From Kryptolebias marmoratus (Eukaryota; Chordata; Actinopteri; Cyprinodontiformes; Rivulidae): a stretch of DNA of 64,000 nt. The stretch lies in assembly GCF_001649575.2 (NCBI RefSeq), contig NC_051448.1, positions 15,161,898-15,225,897 on the forward strand. Direction: 5' to 3'. Under the pieces are notes generated by a model that was not told the origin of the DNA, searched no databases, and saw nothing but the letters and a program-made list of their open reading frames with translations. This document shows, in pieces, positions 49,481 to 59,463 of this stretch (its first letter is position 1; the number at the start of each line of letters is the position of its first letter). Position numbers and translations under genes: made by a program.

Positions 49481-49746
49481 TTCTGTTCAGGGTCACGTAG
49501 ATATGCATATCTCCAGAGTTCACTGGGCGAGACGAGGGGTACACCCTGGTCAGGGCCTCATGGAGATCCATTCACTCTCACACATACAGTAGGTTCAGAG
49601 TAACCAGTTAACCTAACATGCGTGGGGTTTTTTAGACACAGTACCCCAGAAGAACCCACACATGCGCAGGGAGAACATGCAAACTGCATGCAGAAAGTTC
49701 CCAGGAGCTTCTAGCTGCAAGACAGCTGCTCCACCGTGCCGCCCGT
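49481..49746 (-). mobile_element. L2-type LINE/SINE tail
   Basis: GGGGTACACCCTGGTCAGG, TCAGAGTAACCAGTTAACCT, AACATGCGTGGGG, GCGCAGGGAGAACATGCAAA, and CTGCTCCACCGTGCCGCCC. These are the reverse-complement marks of the L2/SINE tail. Confidence 0.8.
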
Positions 49747-50559
49747 CAGGCTGATAAATGTCCCGGACTCAGAGCTCTGTGAAGTTTCATTACTGAAGCT
49801 GTGGGCATGCAGAAACGCTGAAGTGTGCAGACAAATGTCATGTCTGTTTTCACTGCCTGACAATGTATGTAGACACTCCTTGACTTTAGCATTTTAGTGT
49901 AAACATGAAACATTGACGACACCTATTGTGAAAATATAATATAAATATGACACAGCTCTACATCTGCACAATCATGCCTCTGCTGCATGATTTTAAACAG
50001 CGTCTAACAGCTGCTCTTTAGCACTTGTAGTATAGGACTTAGCTCGCCGCTCTGCAAGTGGGAGTGATAACGCTCAACATGCAACAGTAAGTTTTAATTA
50101 GTCAGACAGATTTTCTTTTCAGCCGCGGGCATTGTTTACTGGTTTGCGCAAATCTATTGTGCTCGTTGTGCGTTTACCATGAAAGCATGAAGCGTTTGGA
50201 GGGAGCGAGCTCCCGCTTCTGGTTTCTGACTGCGGACTGCCGCCTGCCTCGAAACAGACAGGAAGCATAAACATCACCGTGTCAATGACTCGAGGCGGAA
50301 ATGGAGGAGACAGCGGGGTGACAGCCCTATTGGACTCGAAGAGAGGGAGTTTTGTTTTTATCCAGAGAGCGAGAGTAAGGAGACAGGGCGCAGAGGCTGT
50401 TATTCTGTAGGAGTGGGAACTGAGGAAGATGTGGGTAGTGAGAGCTGATAAGGTTCATTGGAGGAGGTGCCCAGGAACAAAGCATAATCTCCATTTTAAC
50501 CTTACCTTTGGAGGAAGGCCGCAGTTGCTGCTGTGATAAAGGACTAGTGCGCCTCCAAG
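49747..50559. other. Non-coding stretch, nothing recognised
   Basis: 50100-50330 is GC-balanced; no gene. Confidence 0.5.
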
Positions 50560-50950
50560 GTATGAGCAGCATACTAATTAATCCCTGACTATTGTTATCA
50601 GGAGATGGGAGCTAATGCTGTGATGGGAAATCGCTCTTCTGCTGCGGCGGAGGACATTTTTCTCCCGCTTCCCTTCCACTTCCTTTTGCTCTTTTCCCAT
50701 CCTGGGCTCTATCCGTCTCTCCCTTCACACAAGTGGAGAAAAGGTGCCCGGGGGCTTTTGATGGCGTAACGTGGATGGAAGGGGGGGGTGCGTTGGTGTT
50801 TTGATAAGTATTGATATCAATCTTATAAATCTGAATTTAATGACCCAATATGCCTGCGCTGTGGACATTTGTCTTCCAATTCTCATATGAGGAATCATGT
50901 TAAATGGGCTCTCTGAATTACCATCGACTCCGTTTTTGACAGGAGACTGC
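50560..50950. promoter_or_regulatory. Candidate conserved non-coding block
   Basis: ATACTAATTAATCCCTGAC, ATTGTTATCAGGAGATGGG, TTGATATCAATCTTATAAAT and GAATTTAATGACCCAATATG in repeat-free sequence. Confidence 0.3.
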
Positions 50951-51147
50951 TTGCTCGTGAGCTGCGAACGGCCCCGTGTGTTTTCATGCCGTCGGCCCAC
51001 CCTGCTCCTCGCCAAATATGCACAACAGAGGGCACTTTTTTTTCTTTTTTCAACACGCGTGAGGAGCAAGAAACTGGTCGAGGAAAGTACTGAAGTAACA
51101 ACAATTAGATGTGTGATGAGTTTTAAAGGAAAAGAGAAACACAGGAT
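50951..51147. other. Short spacer
   Basis: The 105-codon frame 50897-51214 reads through the assembly gap and is an artefact. Confidence 0.6.
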
Positions 51148-51168
51148 GGGCGGGGGCGGGGGCGGGGG
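51148..51168 (+). repeat. (CGGGGG)n, G-quadruplex motif
   Basis: GGG, then three CGGGGG units, four G-tracts separated by single C; meets the usual G-quadruplex pattern. It directly abuts the assembly gap. Confidence 0.95.
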
Positions 51169-51208
51169 NNNNNNNNNNNNNNNNNNNNNNNNNNNNNNNN
51201 NNNNNNNN
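51169..51208. other. 40-base assembly gap (N)
   Basis: Forty N bases. True length unknown; the flanking G-repeat suggests a sequencing dropout. Confidence 1.
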
Positions 51209-51504
51209 GCGTGAGTTCATCTACCTCGCTTCTCTGTTCCTCCTCCTCCTCCTCTTCTCTCAGGCTGTCCCCGCTGATGGATTGCTCCATCAGTTAGAAA
51301 TAATTAGGATGAGCTGTAGTCTGGTCTTACTGAATGCGGCGCTACACGGGAACGGGGTTGAGCCTTAAAAGCAGAACTCCATCTCGGCTCGACTTTATAT
51401 TCCTTAAAGTGGGAGGGGATGCACATTCAGCCGCATCAGTTCACTTTATTACTCTTGCACTTCTTACAGAGATAAACAGGGAAAGGGACAGTTTGGATCT
51501 TTAA
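51209..51504. promoter_or_regulatory. Candidate conserved non-coding block
   Basis: CTCCATCAGTTAGAAATAAT, TTAGGATGAGCTGTAGTC and GCCGCATCAGTTCACTTTAT are repeat-free. Regulatory role is inference. Confidence 0.25.
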
Positions 51505-52228
51505 AGTGGGGCTCTGTGGAAAAGGTTGGAACAATCAGTATCTTACCTGTGGCAGATGGCACCTTGAGCGACCTAATCCGAGCGAGGCCGACGCAGAACA
51601 TCCTAAAGCTCCAGTGACAAAGATTTAATTGTGGTTCAAGATAATGCTGTTTTATAAATCTTTATATCAAGTTATATTATATTAGTTTCATACAGAAAAG
51701 GAATAAAAAAGGATTAGAGCCACAGAGACAAAAATAAATTTTAAATTACCCAGAATTTTTCCCAGATTTTAAAGATTAAAGTCAGAATTCTGTGATTGAT
51801 TTTTTTTTATCACCATGGCCCTAATCGTCTCCCATAGTCTCACTTTCCATATACATTGAATTTTATGGTTATGTGTAAGCGCAAATAGCAGCTGCAGCAG
51901 CTAGCTGTTGCAATTCTGGCGTGCCAGAAAAATATTTTAATATTCCTGCCAGAATATTTCCGTAAATTTGGTCTAAATGTAATTAAATTGAGTTTGCTTG
52001 AACCAATACATAGGTTTTGAGATGGGAGTTATTGTAAGACGTCCGTAATCAATTTTGGTCTTGGCCCTGATTGGATTAGCCGTTAGCACGTCAGTCCGAT
52101 CAGAATCAAACTCTTTCTCCAAACTGAGGCTTTTCCAAAAGATATCTACACTAGCTAAAACAATATGTGTCCAGAACCTTTTCCCCAAACTCCACCTCAG
52201 AAGATCAGCTGAAGATTTGACTTGCTGC
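51505..52228. mobile_element. Family B MITE copy, right end decayed
   Basis: Starts with GGGGCTCTGTGGAAAAGGTT (about 51508), then ATCAGTATCTTACCTGTGG. The interior shares AGCAGCTAGCTGTTGCAATT and CAGTCCGATCAGAATCAAAC with 62.8-63.0 kb and TCTCCAAACTGAGGCTTTTC near 52120. The right end (CAGAACCTTTTCCCC near 52175) is a decayed complement of the left. Confidence 0.65.
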
Positions 52229-52329
52229 TCCCTTCGTAAAAAATAAACAAATATAAAGAAAACTGTATTTGTTGCATCCTAATTCAGAATTCACGGCAGA
52301 TGCTAAACGTCTGAATGTTGCAGCAGAAC
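52229..52329. other. Short spacer
   Basis: Nothing recognised. Confidence 0.5.
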
Positions 52330-52640
52330 CCGATTCAGAGCTTGAAAACTCCTCCAGTCGTCATCCTGCTCGTCGGCTTTTGGCCGCGTCCGTCAGCGCC
52401 TTTCGCCACACGATTGGCTGCCAGGACGCGAGCTTCGGCAAACACTCGAACAGGTGTATAACTCCTGTCGCGCGGTTAATTCCTGAGCCCAGGGGCGTAA
52501 TCACATATGCAGTTTCACCTGCTCTCTGCTTTGAACTCATCATTATGTGGAGAATTGCTCGCTCTTCAGCAGATGCTCGTGTCCACTGGAGGCCACCACT
52601 CAATTCTGCGGATTGCTGATTAAATCCATTGTCATACTTA
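52330..52640. promoter_or_regulatory. Candidate conserved non-coding block
   Basis: CACACGATTGGCTGCCAGG, GGTTAATTCCTGAGCCC and CAGTTTCACCTGCTCTCTGC in a GC-balanced, repeat-free stretch with an ATTGG CCAAT-box word. Frames on both strands here are not recognised. Confidence 0.25.
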
Positions 52641-52889
52641 CTGCACCTCTAGTGTGTGCTGTTTATTAAACTCCGCCGGACCTGTTTGACTTGTGAAGTG
52701 TGTGTGCGGAATGCAGAACAAAGGACGATTGGTGTAAAAGATCCAAGTCATTGTCCGTGATGTATGGGTATAGTTTGGTTTTAGCTTGGAAGTGACCTAA
52801 ACGAACAAAGTACCAAACATTTATCATGAAATGAAGCTAAATATCTTAATGAAAACATTTATTCAGCTAGAAGCACTTAGGGAGCACAT
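52641..52889. other. Short spacer
   Basis: Nothing recognised. Confidence 0.5.
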
Positions 52890-53105
52890 ACCTCTGCCAA
52901 GACCACAGCATGATAGTGTGATCCGGATCGTGACCTGGATCAACACTAAAATGTAACCCTTTGGTTTTTGTGACGACCCCAGCATTTCCTGGAAATTTCA
53001 TCCAAATCTGTTCATTAGTTTTGACCTGATCCTTGCTAACAAGACAAACAAATCAACGGGCACAAACAAAAACACAGCTTCCTCTGTGACGGTAACGAAA
53101 GGGTC
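52890..53105 (-). repeat. Family C dispersed repeat
   Basis: GGAGCACATACCTCTGCCAA, GATCCGGATCGTGACCTGGA, TTCCTGGAAATTTCATCCAA and CTGTTCATTAGTTTTGACC, reverse of 29.4 kb. Confidence 0.65.
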
Positions 53106-53345
53106 ATATGCAGGAGCAGAGAGAAGTGACCTTTGACCCCATGAACCTTCAAATCACTGCGCATCATCTTTGACCTATGAGGTCTCCAGCTGTGCGGTTT
53201 GACATTCCTACTTTACACTGTTACACAATTATAGCACCAGGTTAACTGTGATGTCGACCTTTGACCCCATCACCTTGAATTCAACAGTGATCACCCCTGA
53301 CCCCTGAGGCATCCAGCTGCGGTATTTATCATCCCTGTTAGCCAC
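53106..53345 (-). repeat. TGACCTTTGACCC-rich segment, probable family C extension
   Basis: Two copies of a (T/C)GACCTTTGACCC word (53127-53139 and 53255-53267), each followed by CATgAACCTTcAA/CATCACCTTGAA-like bases, suggest a tandem duplication of about 128 bases. The word is a DR1 nuclear-receptor motif in reverse. Confidence 0.6.
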
Positions 53346-53489
53346 CTGCCCTTGCTGCTCTTGGGTGCTGTAGATGGCGCACATTCACACCCACACAATA
53401 CAAACTCACTTTTCTTTTTCTGTTTTTTTTTTTTTCTTTTCCCTACACAGTCACTCTTTCTGTCTTTCTGCTACACATACGCTTACCCG

Positions 53490-53522
<33 letters not shown>

Positions 53523-53924
53523 CTTCACGCAGCGATTCACAAACAGTCCTGATGGCTGAAGGTCATGCAAGCAGGTTGCTCTTACAACAACGTGGCCCGC
53601 CTGCTCTGATGCTAGATCCAGTGTTGATTCGACAAAGTAAACCGTGCAGTTAGGATTTCATCCTGAGATAAACTTTTTGTCGAGCAAATCTGTCCCGGCA
53701 CACGTGGGCAGCCATCTTCTCTGTACAGTACGCCTGAAAATGCCCTGACGGGACACTTTAAAAAAAAGAAAAGAAAGAAAGAAAAAAATTAAAATAAACC
53801 TTCCTGTTATACAGCTCGCTCCAATCTCCGGTGCTGAGGTCACCGAGGTGGTTAAAAAGCTCCTCGGTGGCAGGGCTCCGCTGCAGAGTTGGAGCACGGG
53901 CTGATCTGTGACTTTGACCTTTGA
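53346..53924. other. Spacer with CA microsatellite
   Basis: (CA)n at 53492-53520, interrupted T-runs near 53420-53437, A-rich 53758-53790. No gene. Confidence 0.6.
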
Positions 53925-54095
53925 CCTTGAACTCTGAACGGATCACCACCAAACTTTAATCGCTTGTTCCTCGTCGCATGTTTGATGTTTCCTAAAGATT
54001 TCATGAAAATCCGTTCCTAACTTTTTGGTTATTCCTGTCCACAGACAGAGACAGGCTACTGAAAACAGACCCTCCTTGGCGGCGGTAAAAATAAT
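53925..54095 (-). repeat. Family C dispersed repeat
   Basis: ACGGATCACCACCAAACTTT, AATCGCTTGTTCCTCG, AAAGATTTCATGAAAATCCG, CTGTCCACAGACAGAGACAG, ending CCCTCCTTGGCGGCGG. A perfect DR1 word (TGACCTTTGACCT, 53915-53927) lies at its left edge. Confidence 0.75.
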
Positions 54096-54309
54096 TAATA
54101 TCTGACCACTTTGCGAAATGAATTATGTTTTGATTGAATGAAGCTGTTATATCTGTTTACTCTGCACAAAACGGCAGCTTCATCACGGCCCTAAAATGTT
54201 GATTTGATAAAACTCAGCCTGACCTTGTGCTTGCTTCCTGTGTCTGACTTGACAAAGACAGTACTGTGCAGAATTCCTAAACCCTCCCTAATTATCGCTT
54301 GACGACAAA
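54096..54309. other. Short spacer
   Basis: Nothing recognised. Confidence 0.5.
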
Positions 54310-54935
54310 AAACAAAAGGCGGGTGATCCTGTTTTGTGGGTGTGTTTATGTCTGTCTGTTAGTAAAATATCTCATGAACCGCTGGTTGGATTTTATTGAA
54401 AAGTTCCAGGAATTTATCACTTGTTGTACAAGTGATTAGCTTTGGAAGCCAGCCCAGTTCAAGATGGCCGCCACGGCCTACTCGCCTTGGAGAACATGAA
54501 AGTGGCTATAAATCATTCATTTGTACAGATATTGTGCTAACCTTGGGTGTGCTTGTAGCAGAGAGTCATTCACAACGCATATTCTGAGCGCGACTCATTG
54601 TGCAAAATGTTTGCTTGAAACCTCAGCATTAAATATTGGTGTCAGCTCTGTGTTTCTGTTAGCGAAATAGCTCGTGAACCGCTGAATGGACTTTAATGAA
54701 ACTTTCAGAAAGCAATCGCCGGATGAGCATATCCAGCTGATTTATTTTTAGAGCCAGTCTAATTCAAGATGGTCTCAACAAGCTAAATGACCTTAGCCAG
54801 CACAAAAATGGATGCAACTCAGTCAACTTTGCAGACACTGAGCTAAATTTTGACGCAGTAGTAGCCGAGAGTCTCTCACAGTACATATTCCAAGCGTGGC
54901 CAGGTTTAGTTTAAGATTTGAAACGAACAGCCTAA
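54310..54935 (+). repeat. Family A repeat, two-unit copy
   Basis: Starts AAAAGGCGGGTGATCCTG; units begin at about 54357 (TCTGTTAGTAAAATATCTCA) and 54655 (TCTGTTAGCGAAATAGCTCG), 298 bases apart. YY1-like cores CAAGATGGCCGCC (54460) and CAAGATGGTCTCA (54766). Confidence 0.85.
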
Positions 54936-55451
54936 CAGGTCTAACCCCTCCGCGGGTTGTTATTGCAGTCCAGGGGCCATTTTGACCCCGGCAGCTGTGG
55001 CTGTCGTTTGCAGCGTGCCTCTCCATCCTTTACAGAGATGAGCTCCAACCATCAAATCCAGCCGAACAGAAAATGGCTTTTTTTCTTTTTTCTTTTTTTT
55101 TTTTTTTGTCAAGAGAAAGTTTCGGCTCACCGTTGTCTTCGTGGTTCAGTCCATCTTTCCTTACTCGTAGCTTGTTTGTGAAAGGACGACATAAAAGATT
55201 TTTTTTTCTTTTTTTTTTTTTTGCACTGGTTTGGATCCCTTGTTCCTCGTTTGGGCAATGTGTTCTCTCGGCTGGATGGTTCGGATTGCGGCCGACAGAT
55301 ACCCAACCTGCATGTCAACGGGAAGGGGGGAAAAAAAAAAAAAAACTCAGTCCGACAGCTCATTCCTGACCCAGATTCATTATTCAAACGCGACCTTTCT
55401 TCCTCCTCTCCGTCCTCTTTTAAGAGTGATACCTGCATGAGTTTAGTCAGA
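54936..55451. other. Spacer with several A/T homopolymers
   Basis: T-runs at 55091-55106, 55200-55219; A-run at 55331-55345. Frames here depend on them and are not genes. Confidence 0.6.
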
Positions 55452-55517
55452 TAGAAAGATTGTCTGGCACCCTCAGAAATGAGAGGCAATGGAGGTGCCA
55501 CAGACAATCTGCTTCTG
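55452..55517 (+). ncRNA. Pre-miRNA-like hairpin (candidate)
   Basis: Left arm 55452-55471 pairs with right arm 55494-55517. AGATTGTCTGGCACC faces GGTGCCACAGACAATCT with a 2-base bulge. Outer TAGAA/TTCTG pairs continue it after a 2-base bulge. The terminal loop is 22 bases. Stem length fits Drosha/Dicer substrates loosely. Not a miRNA I know; could be a transposon remnant. Confidence 0.3.
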
Positions 55518-55789
55518 GCACTTCACTCTTCTCCATTACTGAGATGAATGGAATCCATCAGAGCGAAGAAGAGGTGGCAGGGAGCTGTGAACTGTTTTGT
55601 GTTTTCAGTCCTTTTTTTTCTTTTTTTTTGGACAATACAGAGGGGGGCAGTGTGTGTGTGAGAGATGAACACATGAAAGAATTGAAGACCTGGAATTCCT
55701 TAAAGAAATCCAAGTTGCCTCCTGTCGTGGCAGGGTTTTGAAGTGAGATCATCTTCTAATGAGAAAAAGACGGCGTTAGAACTGTTCTG
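55518..55789. other. Short spacer
   Basis: T-run near 55612-55629. Nothing recognised. Confidence 0.5.
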
Positions 55790-55960
55790 ATCAAACCTGG
55801 TCAATGACATTACGCGCAGTCCTAGGTGAAATCGCGGAGTATGTGTTGAGAATGAGTCTCAGCTACTACCACACCACGTTTTAGCTCGATATCTGTAAAA
55901 GTGTTTGCTAGGGTTGATCAGCTTTGGCAGCCAGACTTTTCAAAAGATGCTCTCTGCAGT
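55790..55960 (-). repeat. Family A repeat fragment
   Basis: CATTACGCGCAGTCCTAGGT, GAGTATGTGTTGAGAATGAG, CAGCTACTACCACACCACG, GTTTGCTAGGGTTGATCAGC. Confidence 0.75.
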
Positions 55961-56519
55961 GCAGCTAAAGCAGAATTTCTTCCTGTTTTTTTTTTCTTGA
56001 CACGGTTGCTGAGGAGAAGTAGCCAGTAGCTTCGTGGGGGTATTACCAGAAGGGGTTGAATGTTTTATGAGCTCAAACGGAGGTGAGTGAGAGGCCAGGC
56101 TGAGGCTCTTGGCGTGGATTTACCAGGGGCTCGATACAGGCTGTGGCTCACTTCGCCGCTAAAAGCGACGAGATACAAAACCGTCTGTCGCTTTGTCCCC
56201 CGAGTCACTCCGGACCCCCGAGTCACTCCGGAACGGGTTTAGCCATCGAAACGCCCTGAAAAAAAACCCCAAAAGTTAAATAAACTGCGGCAAAATTTGA
56301 TAAAGAAAGCTCACTACAAGTGTGCACCCGAAACGGTCAACCGCAGAGTCAAAGGTGATAGCAAATATATGAATGCCCATTTATTTCATCTGTATATTTA
56401 AATAACAAATTATTGCAACCTTTGTTCAGGATGTGGCTGCAGCTGCACACACTCCCCCCACACACACACACACACGTATCATGTTGTATTTTGATTTTGT
56501 GCAAAACAACATCTTTATG
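55961..56519. other. Spacer with an 18-base tandem duplication
   Basis: CCCCGAGTCACTCCGGA occurs twice in tandem (about 56198-56233). CA microsatellite at 56460-56475. Otherwise nothing recognised. Confidence 0.7.
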
Positions 56520-56610
56520 AGCCTGTCTGAAACGCGAGGTTGTATCTACAGCAGGTAGGATATTAATTGTTCACTGAACCCACCCCACTCCAAAACACCG
56601 AAACCATCTC
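56520..56610. mobile_element. Family B MITE, right-end fragment
   Basis: GTTGTATCTACAGCAGGTAG followed by GATATTAATTGTTCACTGAA and CCCACCCCACTCC matches the right ends at 34.4 and 63.0 kb. Confidence 0.6.
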
Positions 56611-57129
56611 CTTTAATAGCATTTGATTCCTTAAGATGTTACTTTTATTTCTGAACAAACATCATCAGTTTTAAAGCGAGGAGAGGGGGGCGGGACAACG
56701 ACCTATAAACAAATTAGACAAAACATTTTTCCTGATAATCTATTTATGGAAGGAAAAAAGGATCCATCTGCACGTCTGTCAGCAGCTCCTAATAGAATTA
56801 AGTGTGAATCTAAAAGAAGACATTAGAGTCCGGTTCCTGAATTGGTGAACTGAATTTAAAGGATGAACTGCTGCAGCCCTGGACGGGTTTGGGCGGAGCC
56901 GTTGGCGTCGTGTGGTTTCGAGCCTGAAAACCAAACGCAGACAGGTGAGCTGGGAGGTTTGGATCGAGTAACGAGTGAAACTCAAAAAGCATTCTGAAGC
57001 CCAGGAGTGACGAACCCACAAAGATCCCTACTAAAGTGTGTGTGTATGAGTGTGTGTGTGCGGCGCAGCGTGGGTCAGATGTGTTTTTTTTCTGGTTGCC
57101 TTTTTAAAAACAAAAAGCCCGTTCATATC
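56611..57129. other. Spacer with TG microsatellite
   Basis: Interrupted TG run at 57034-57061. Frames are not recognised. Confidence 0.5.
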
Positions 57130-57660
57130 AAACATCAGAAGCATTATGGTGAGGAGGAGCCGCTGGCGTGTTGGGAAAACGGCTTTCTGATGTGAGGTCT
57201 GCTTGTTTCCGAACTGATGAGGCCAACGTGGAGTTCGGCTTTTATGATCGGCGTAAGATTTGAAGCAACAAGAAGGAGCTCATTCAAGCGTAGCAGCTGC
57301 ATCTGTGAAAGATGGCGGCGGTAGTATCATGGTTTGGGTCAGAAATACTGTGTGTGTGTGTGTGCAGCCTGTATTCCTAAAGCAAAGAAACAAACCACCC
57401 CAAGTACACAAGAAGAATAAAGTTGATATTTTGAAATCGATCAAGGAGAAAATTTTCCCTCGAATCCTTCAGAAATGTGTTTGGACCTGAGGAAAGAAGT
57501 TCAGGTGAGAAAGCCCAGCAGCACCTCATGGGTTTATATTGTTTTGTTTTATAAAGGACCTAACTGAAAAGAGCAGGACTCTTCTAAGGTTGCTGGAAAG
57601 GTTTATTTACAGATATCGAAGGGTAAGGAGCTCACATAGAGCACTGGAAGCAAGTGTTCA
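57130..57660 (+). mobile_element. Decayed Tc1-type transposon fragment
   Basis: The plus-strand frame from 57260 reads AAASVKDGGGSIMVWVRNT, matching the VKHGGGSVMVWGCF-type motif of Tc1/mariner-like transposases. Then, after a TG microsatellite (57349-57364) that replaces part of it, comes HKKNKVDILKSIKEKIFPRI. No catalytic residues can be placed. Directly followed by a family A copy. Confidence 0.45.
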
Positions 57661-58397
57661 CGAAAGGTGAAAGGGCGATCGTGTTTTTTTTACTGTGTGT
57701 GTGTTTGATTGACTGGATCATTGCCAAAATATCTCTTGAACCAATGGGTCGATTTGAATGAAACTCTCAGGAGGCAATCATTGGATGGACGTCCGCTACT
57801 GTTAATTACTGGAGTCAACCCGAATCAAGACGGCCGCCGCAGCTAAGCGATCTTAGCAAACACGAAGACGGCTCGAGCTCAACCAATTTAAGAGATGTTC
57901 AGCCAAAATGCGGTTTGGTAGCACCCCGAGACTGTTCCCCAACTCGTACTCTGAGCACAAACTGATCGCGAGGTGCCTGTTTTTCAAACTTCGCCATGAG
58001 CTGTTGTTTTCAACTCTGTCTGTTAGCAGAATATCTCATTTACCACTGGGCAGATTTTAGTGAAACTCTCAGGAGGTAATCGCTGGAAGTGCATCTACAA
58101 CTGATTAGCTTTTGGAGTCAACCCGATTCAAGATGGCTGCCACAAGTAATCAACCTTAGCGAAGACACAAATGCCTATGCTTCAGTTTTACAGATATTGA
58201 GCTAAAATCTGATATGGTAGTAGTTGAGAGTCATCCTCACCACGTACGAATACGTGCTAACACGCATCCTTAGATGTTGCAATAGTGTGTGGCACTGAGG
58301 CAAAATCTTTCCAAACGGTTACAACTCTGTCCCCTCTTGTTATGAGACGATCTCAGTTTAAAAGCTTGCCGTGAAAGGCTGCCGGCAATATACATCC
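57661..58397 (+). repeat. Family A repeat, full-length copy
   Basis: Starts at CGAAAGGTGAAAGGGCGATC and ends near GTGAAAGGCTGCCGGCAATA (58371 on), similar GC-rich words in the same orientation. Units begin near 57723 and 58022, about 300 bases apart. YY1-like cores: CAAGACGGCCGCC (57826) and CAAGATGGCTGCC (58129). Confidence 0.85.
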
Positions 58398-59352
58398 ACA
58401 AACAAAGAATTCATAAACATTCAACCACCATATCAGGCAAAATAAACTTTAAAAAACATAAAAGCGTATAGTGTGTGGAAGAGCTGTGGAGGCGCAGGTA
58501 GGATGCATCATCGGGGATTCTGTCTGTTTGCAGCATCATAAAAGCTCGTTCTTTAGCTTTAAAGCTGCAGTCATTGTATATGAATGCAATTTCAAGTCTG
58601 CTGTCTAAGTGCTCTATTTTGCACATTTTCATGGTGTGTGCTGTATAGAGTCTGGAGACTAGTAAGAGAAAAAAGAAAAATTGCCAAGGCCATTTTATTT
58701 ATTTTTCTGCTCTCTCTCTCTCTCTCTCGTTGCAGCAGCGAGAAACCGTGCTTTTAACAGTATTCCTGAAGGTGTACGAACAAACTGTGGACAGTGCGAA
58801 GCTACTGAAAATGCCGTCTTGAATCCCGTCGTTTAAGTACGAATCAGACAGCTTGGGGTAATGTGAGGAGTAAAAGAGCTTTTGGGGAGGGTTTATTTAT
58901 TTTTTATTTTATTTTTTTGGAGAGTTTTTAGGGCATGCAGCTCTGAAAGTCTGTCCTTTTTAAGCCCCCGGTGAGGCATAAATCTGGGATGGGATCCAGC
59001 CAAGACTTCAAATCCATCTTTTCTCTTTGGTTTCTAATTAGCCGTTAACAGATGACGCATCCCGGAGACAGAAGGGAGAGGGGCCACGTAGCAGCAAAGC
59101 CTTCAGTCACTGATATCAAACCTTTCCACCATCTTGTCCCTTTTTTTTTTTTTATTTTCTTTTAATTATTCTTTTTATTTATTTATTTTTTTCCAGGTAA
59201 GTGATTTTTTTTTTTTAATTTGATTTTTTTTTTTTATCTCCCCTCTCTTTTTGCATGCCTCGGATCAGGTTTGAGCTGATCTCAGTTAAACTCCTAATAA
59301 GCCTCCCCGTTTCGCGGCACGCGGCCCAGAGATTAGATCTGACAGGGCAGGC
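58398..59352. other. Non-coding stretch, T-rich with TC microsatellite
   Basis: (TC)n at 58710-58728; long T-rich runs 58885-58918 and 59140-59235. Frame 58411-58632 (-) is unrecognised. Confidence 0.6.
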
Positions 59353-59463
59353 ATGGAGTCGGTAGTGATGCTTCAGATCTGCAGGCTAAGCTCCGGCTTG
59401 GAGACGTTCCAAAGCGTGCAGAAGCAGCAGCCGCCGCAGCAGCAGCAGGGCTGGATGGTGTGA
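59353..59463 (+). CDS. Possible small ORF or first exon, unrecognised
   Basis: 36 codons from ATG at 59353 (MESVVMLQICRLSSG... ending QQPPQQQQGWMV) in a GC-richer block. A GT lies near its end (GGATG/GTGTGA), so it could be a weak first-exon donor. No upstream core promoter shown; no homologue known to me. Confidence 0.12.
   Translation: MESVVMLQICRLSSGLETFQSVQKQQPPQQQQGWMV

Noticed and set aside
50897..51214. 105-codon frame near 51 kb
   Set aside because: It reads across the N gap.
55073..55507. Overlapping frames at 55.1-55.5 kb
   Set aside because: Created by A/T homopolymers.
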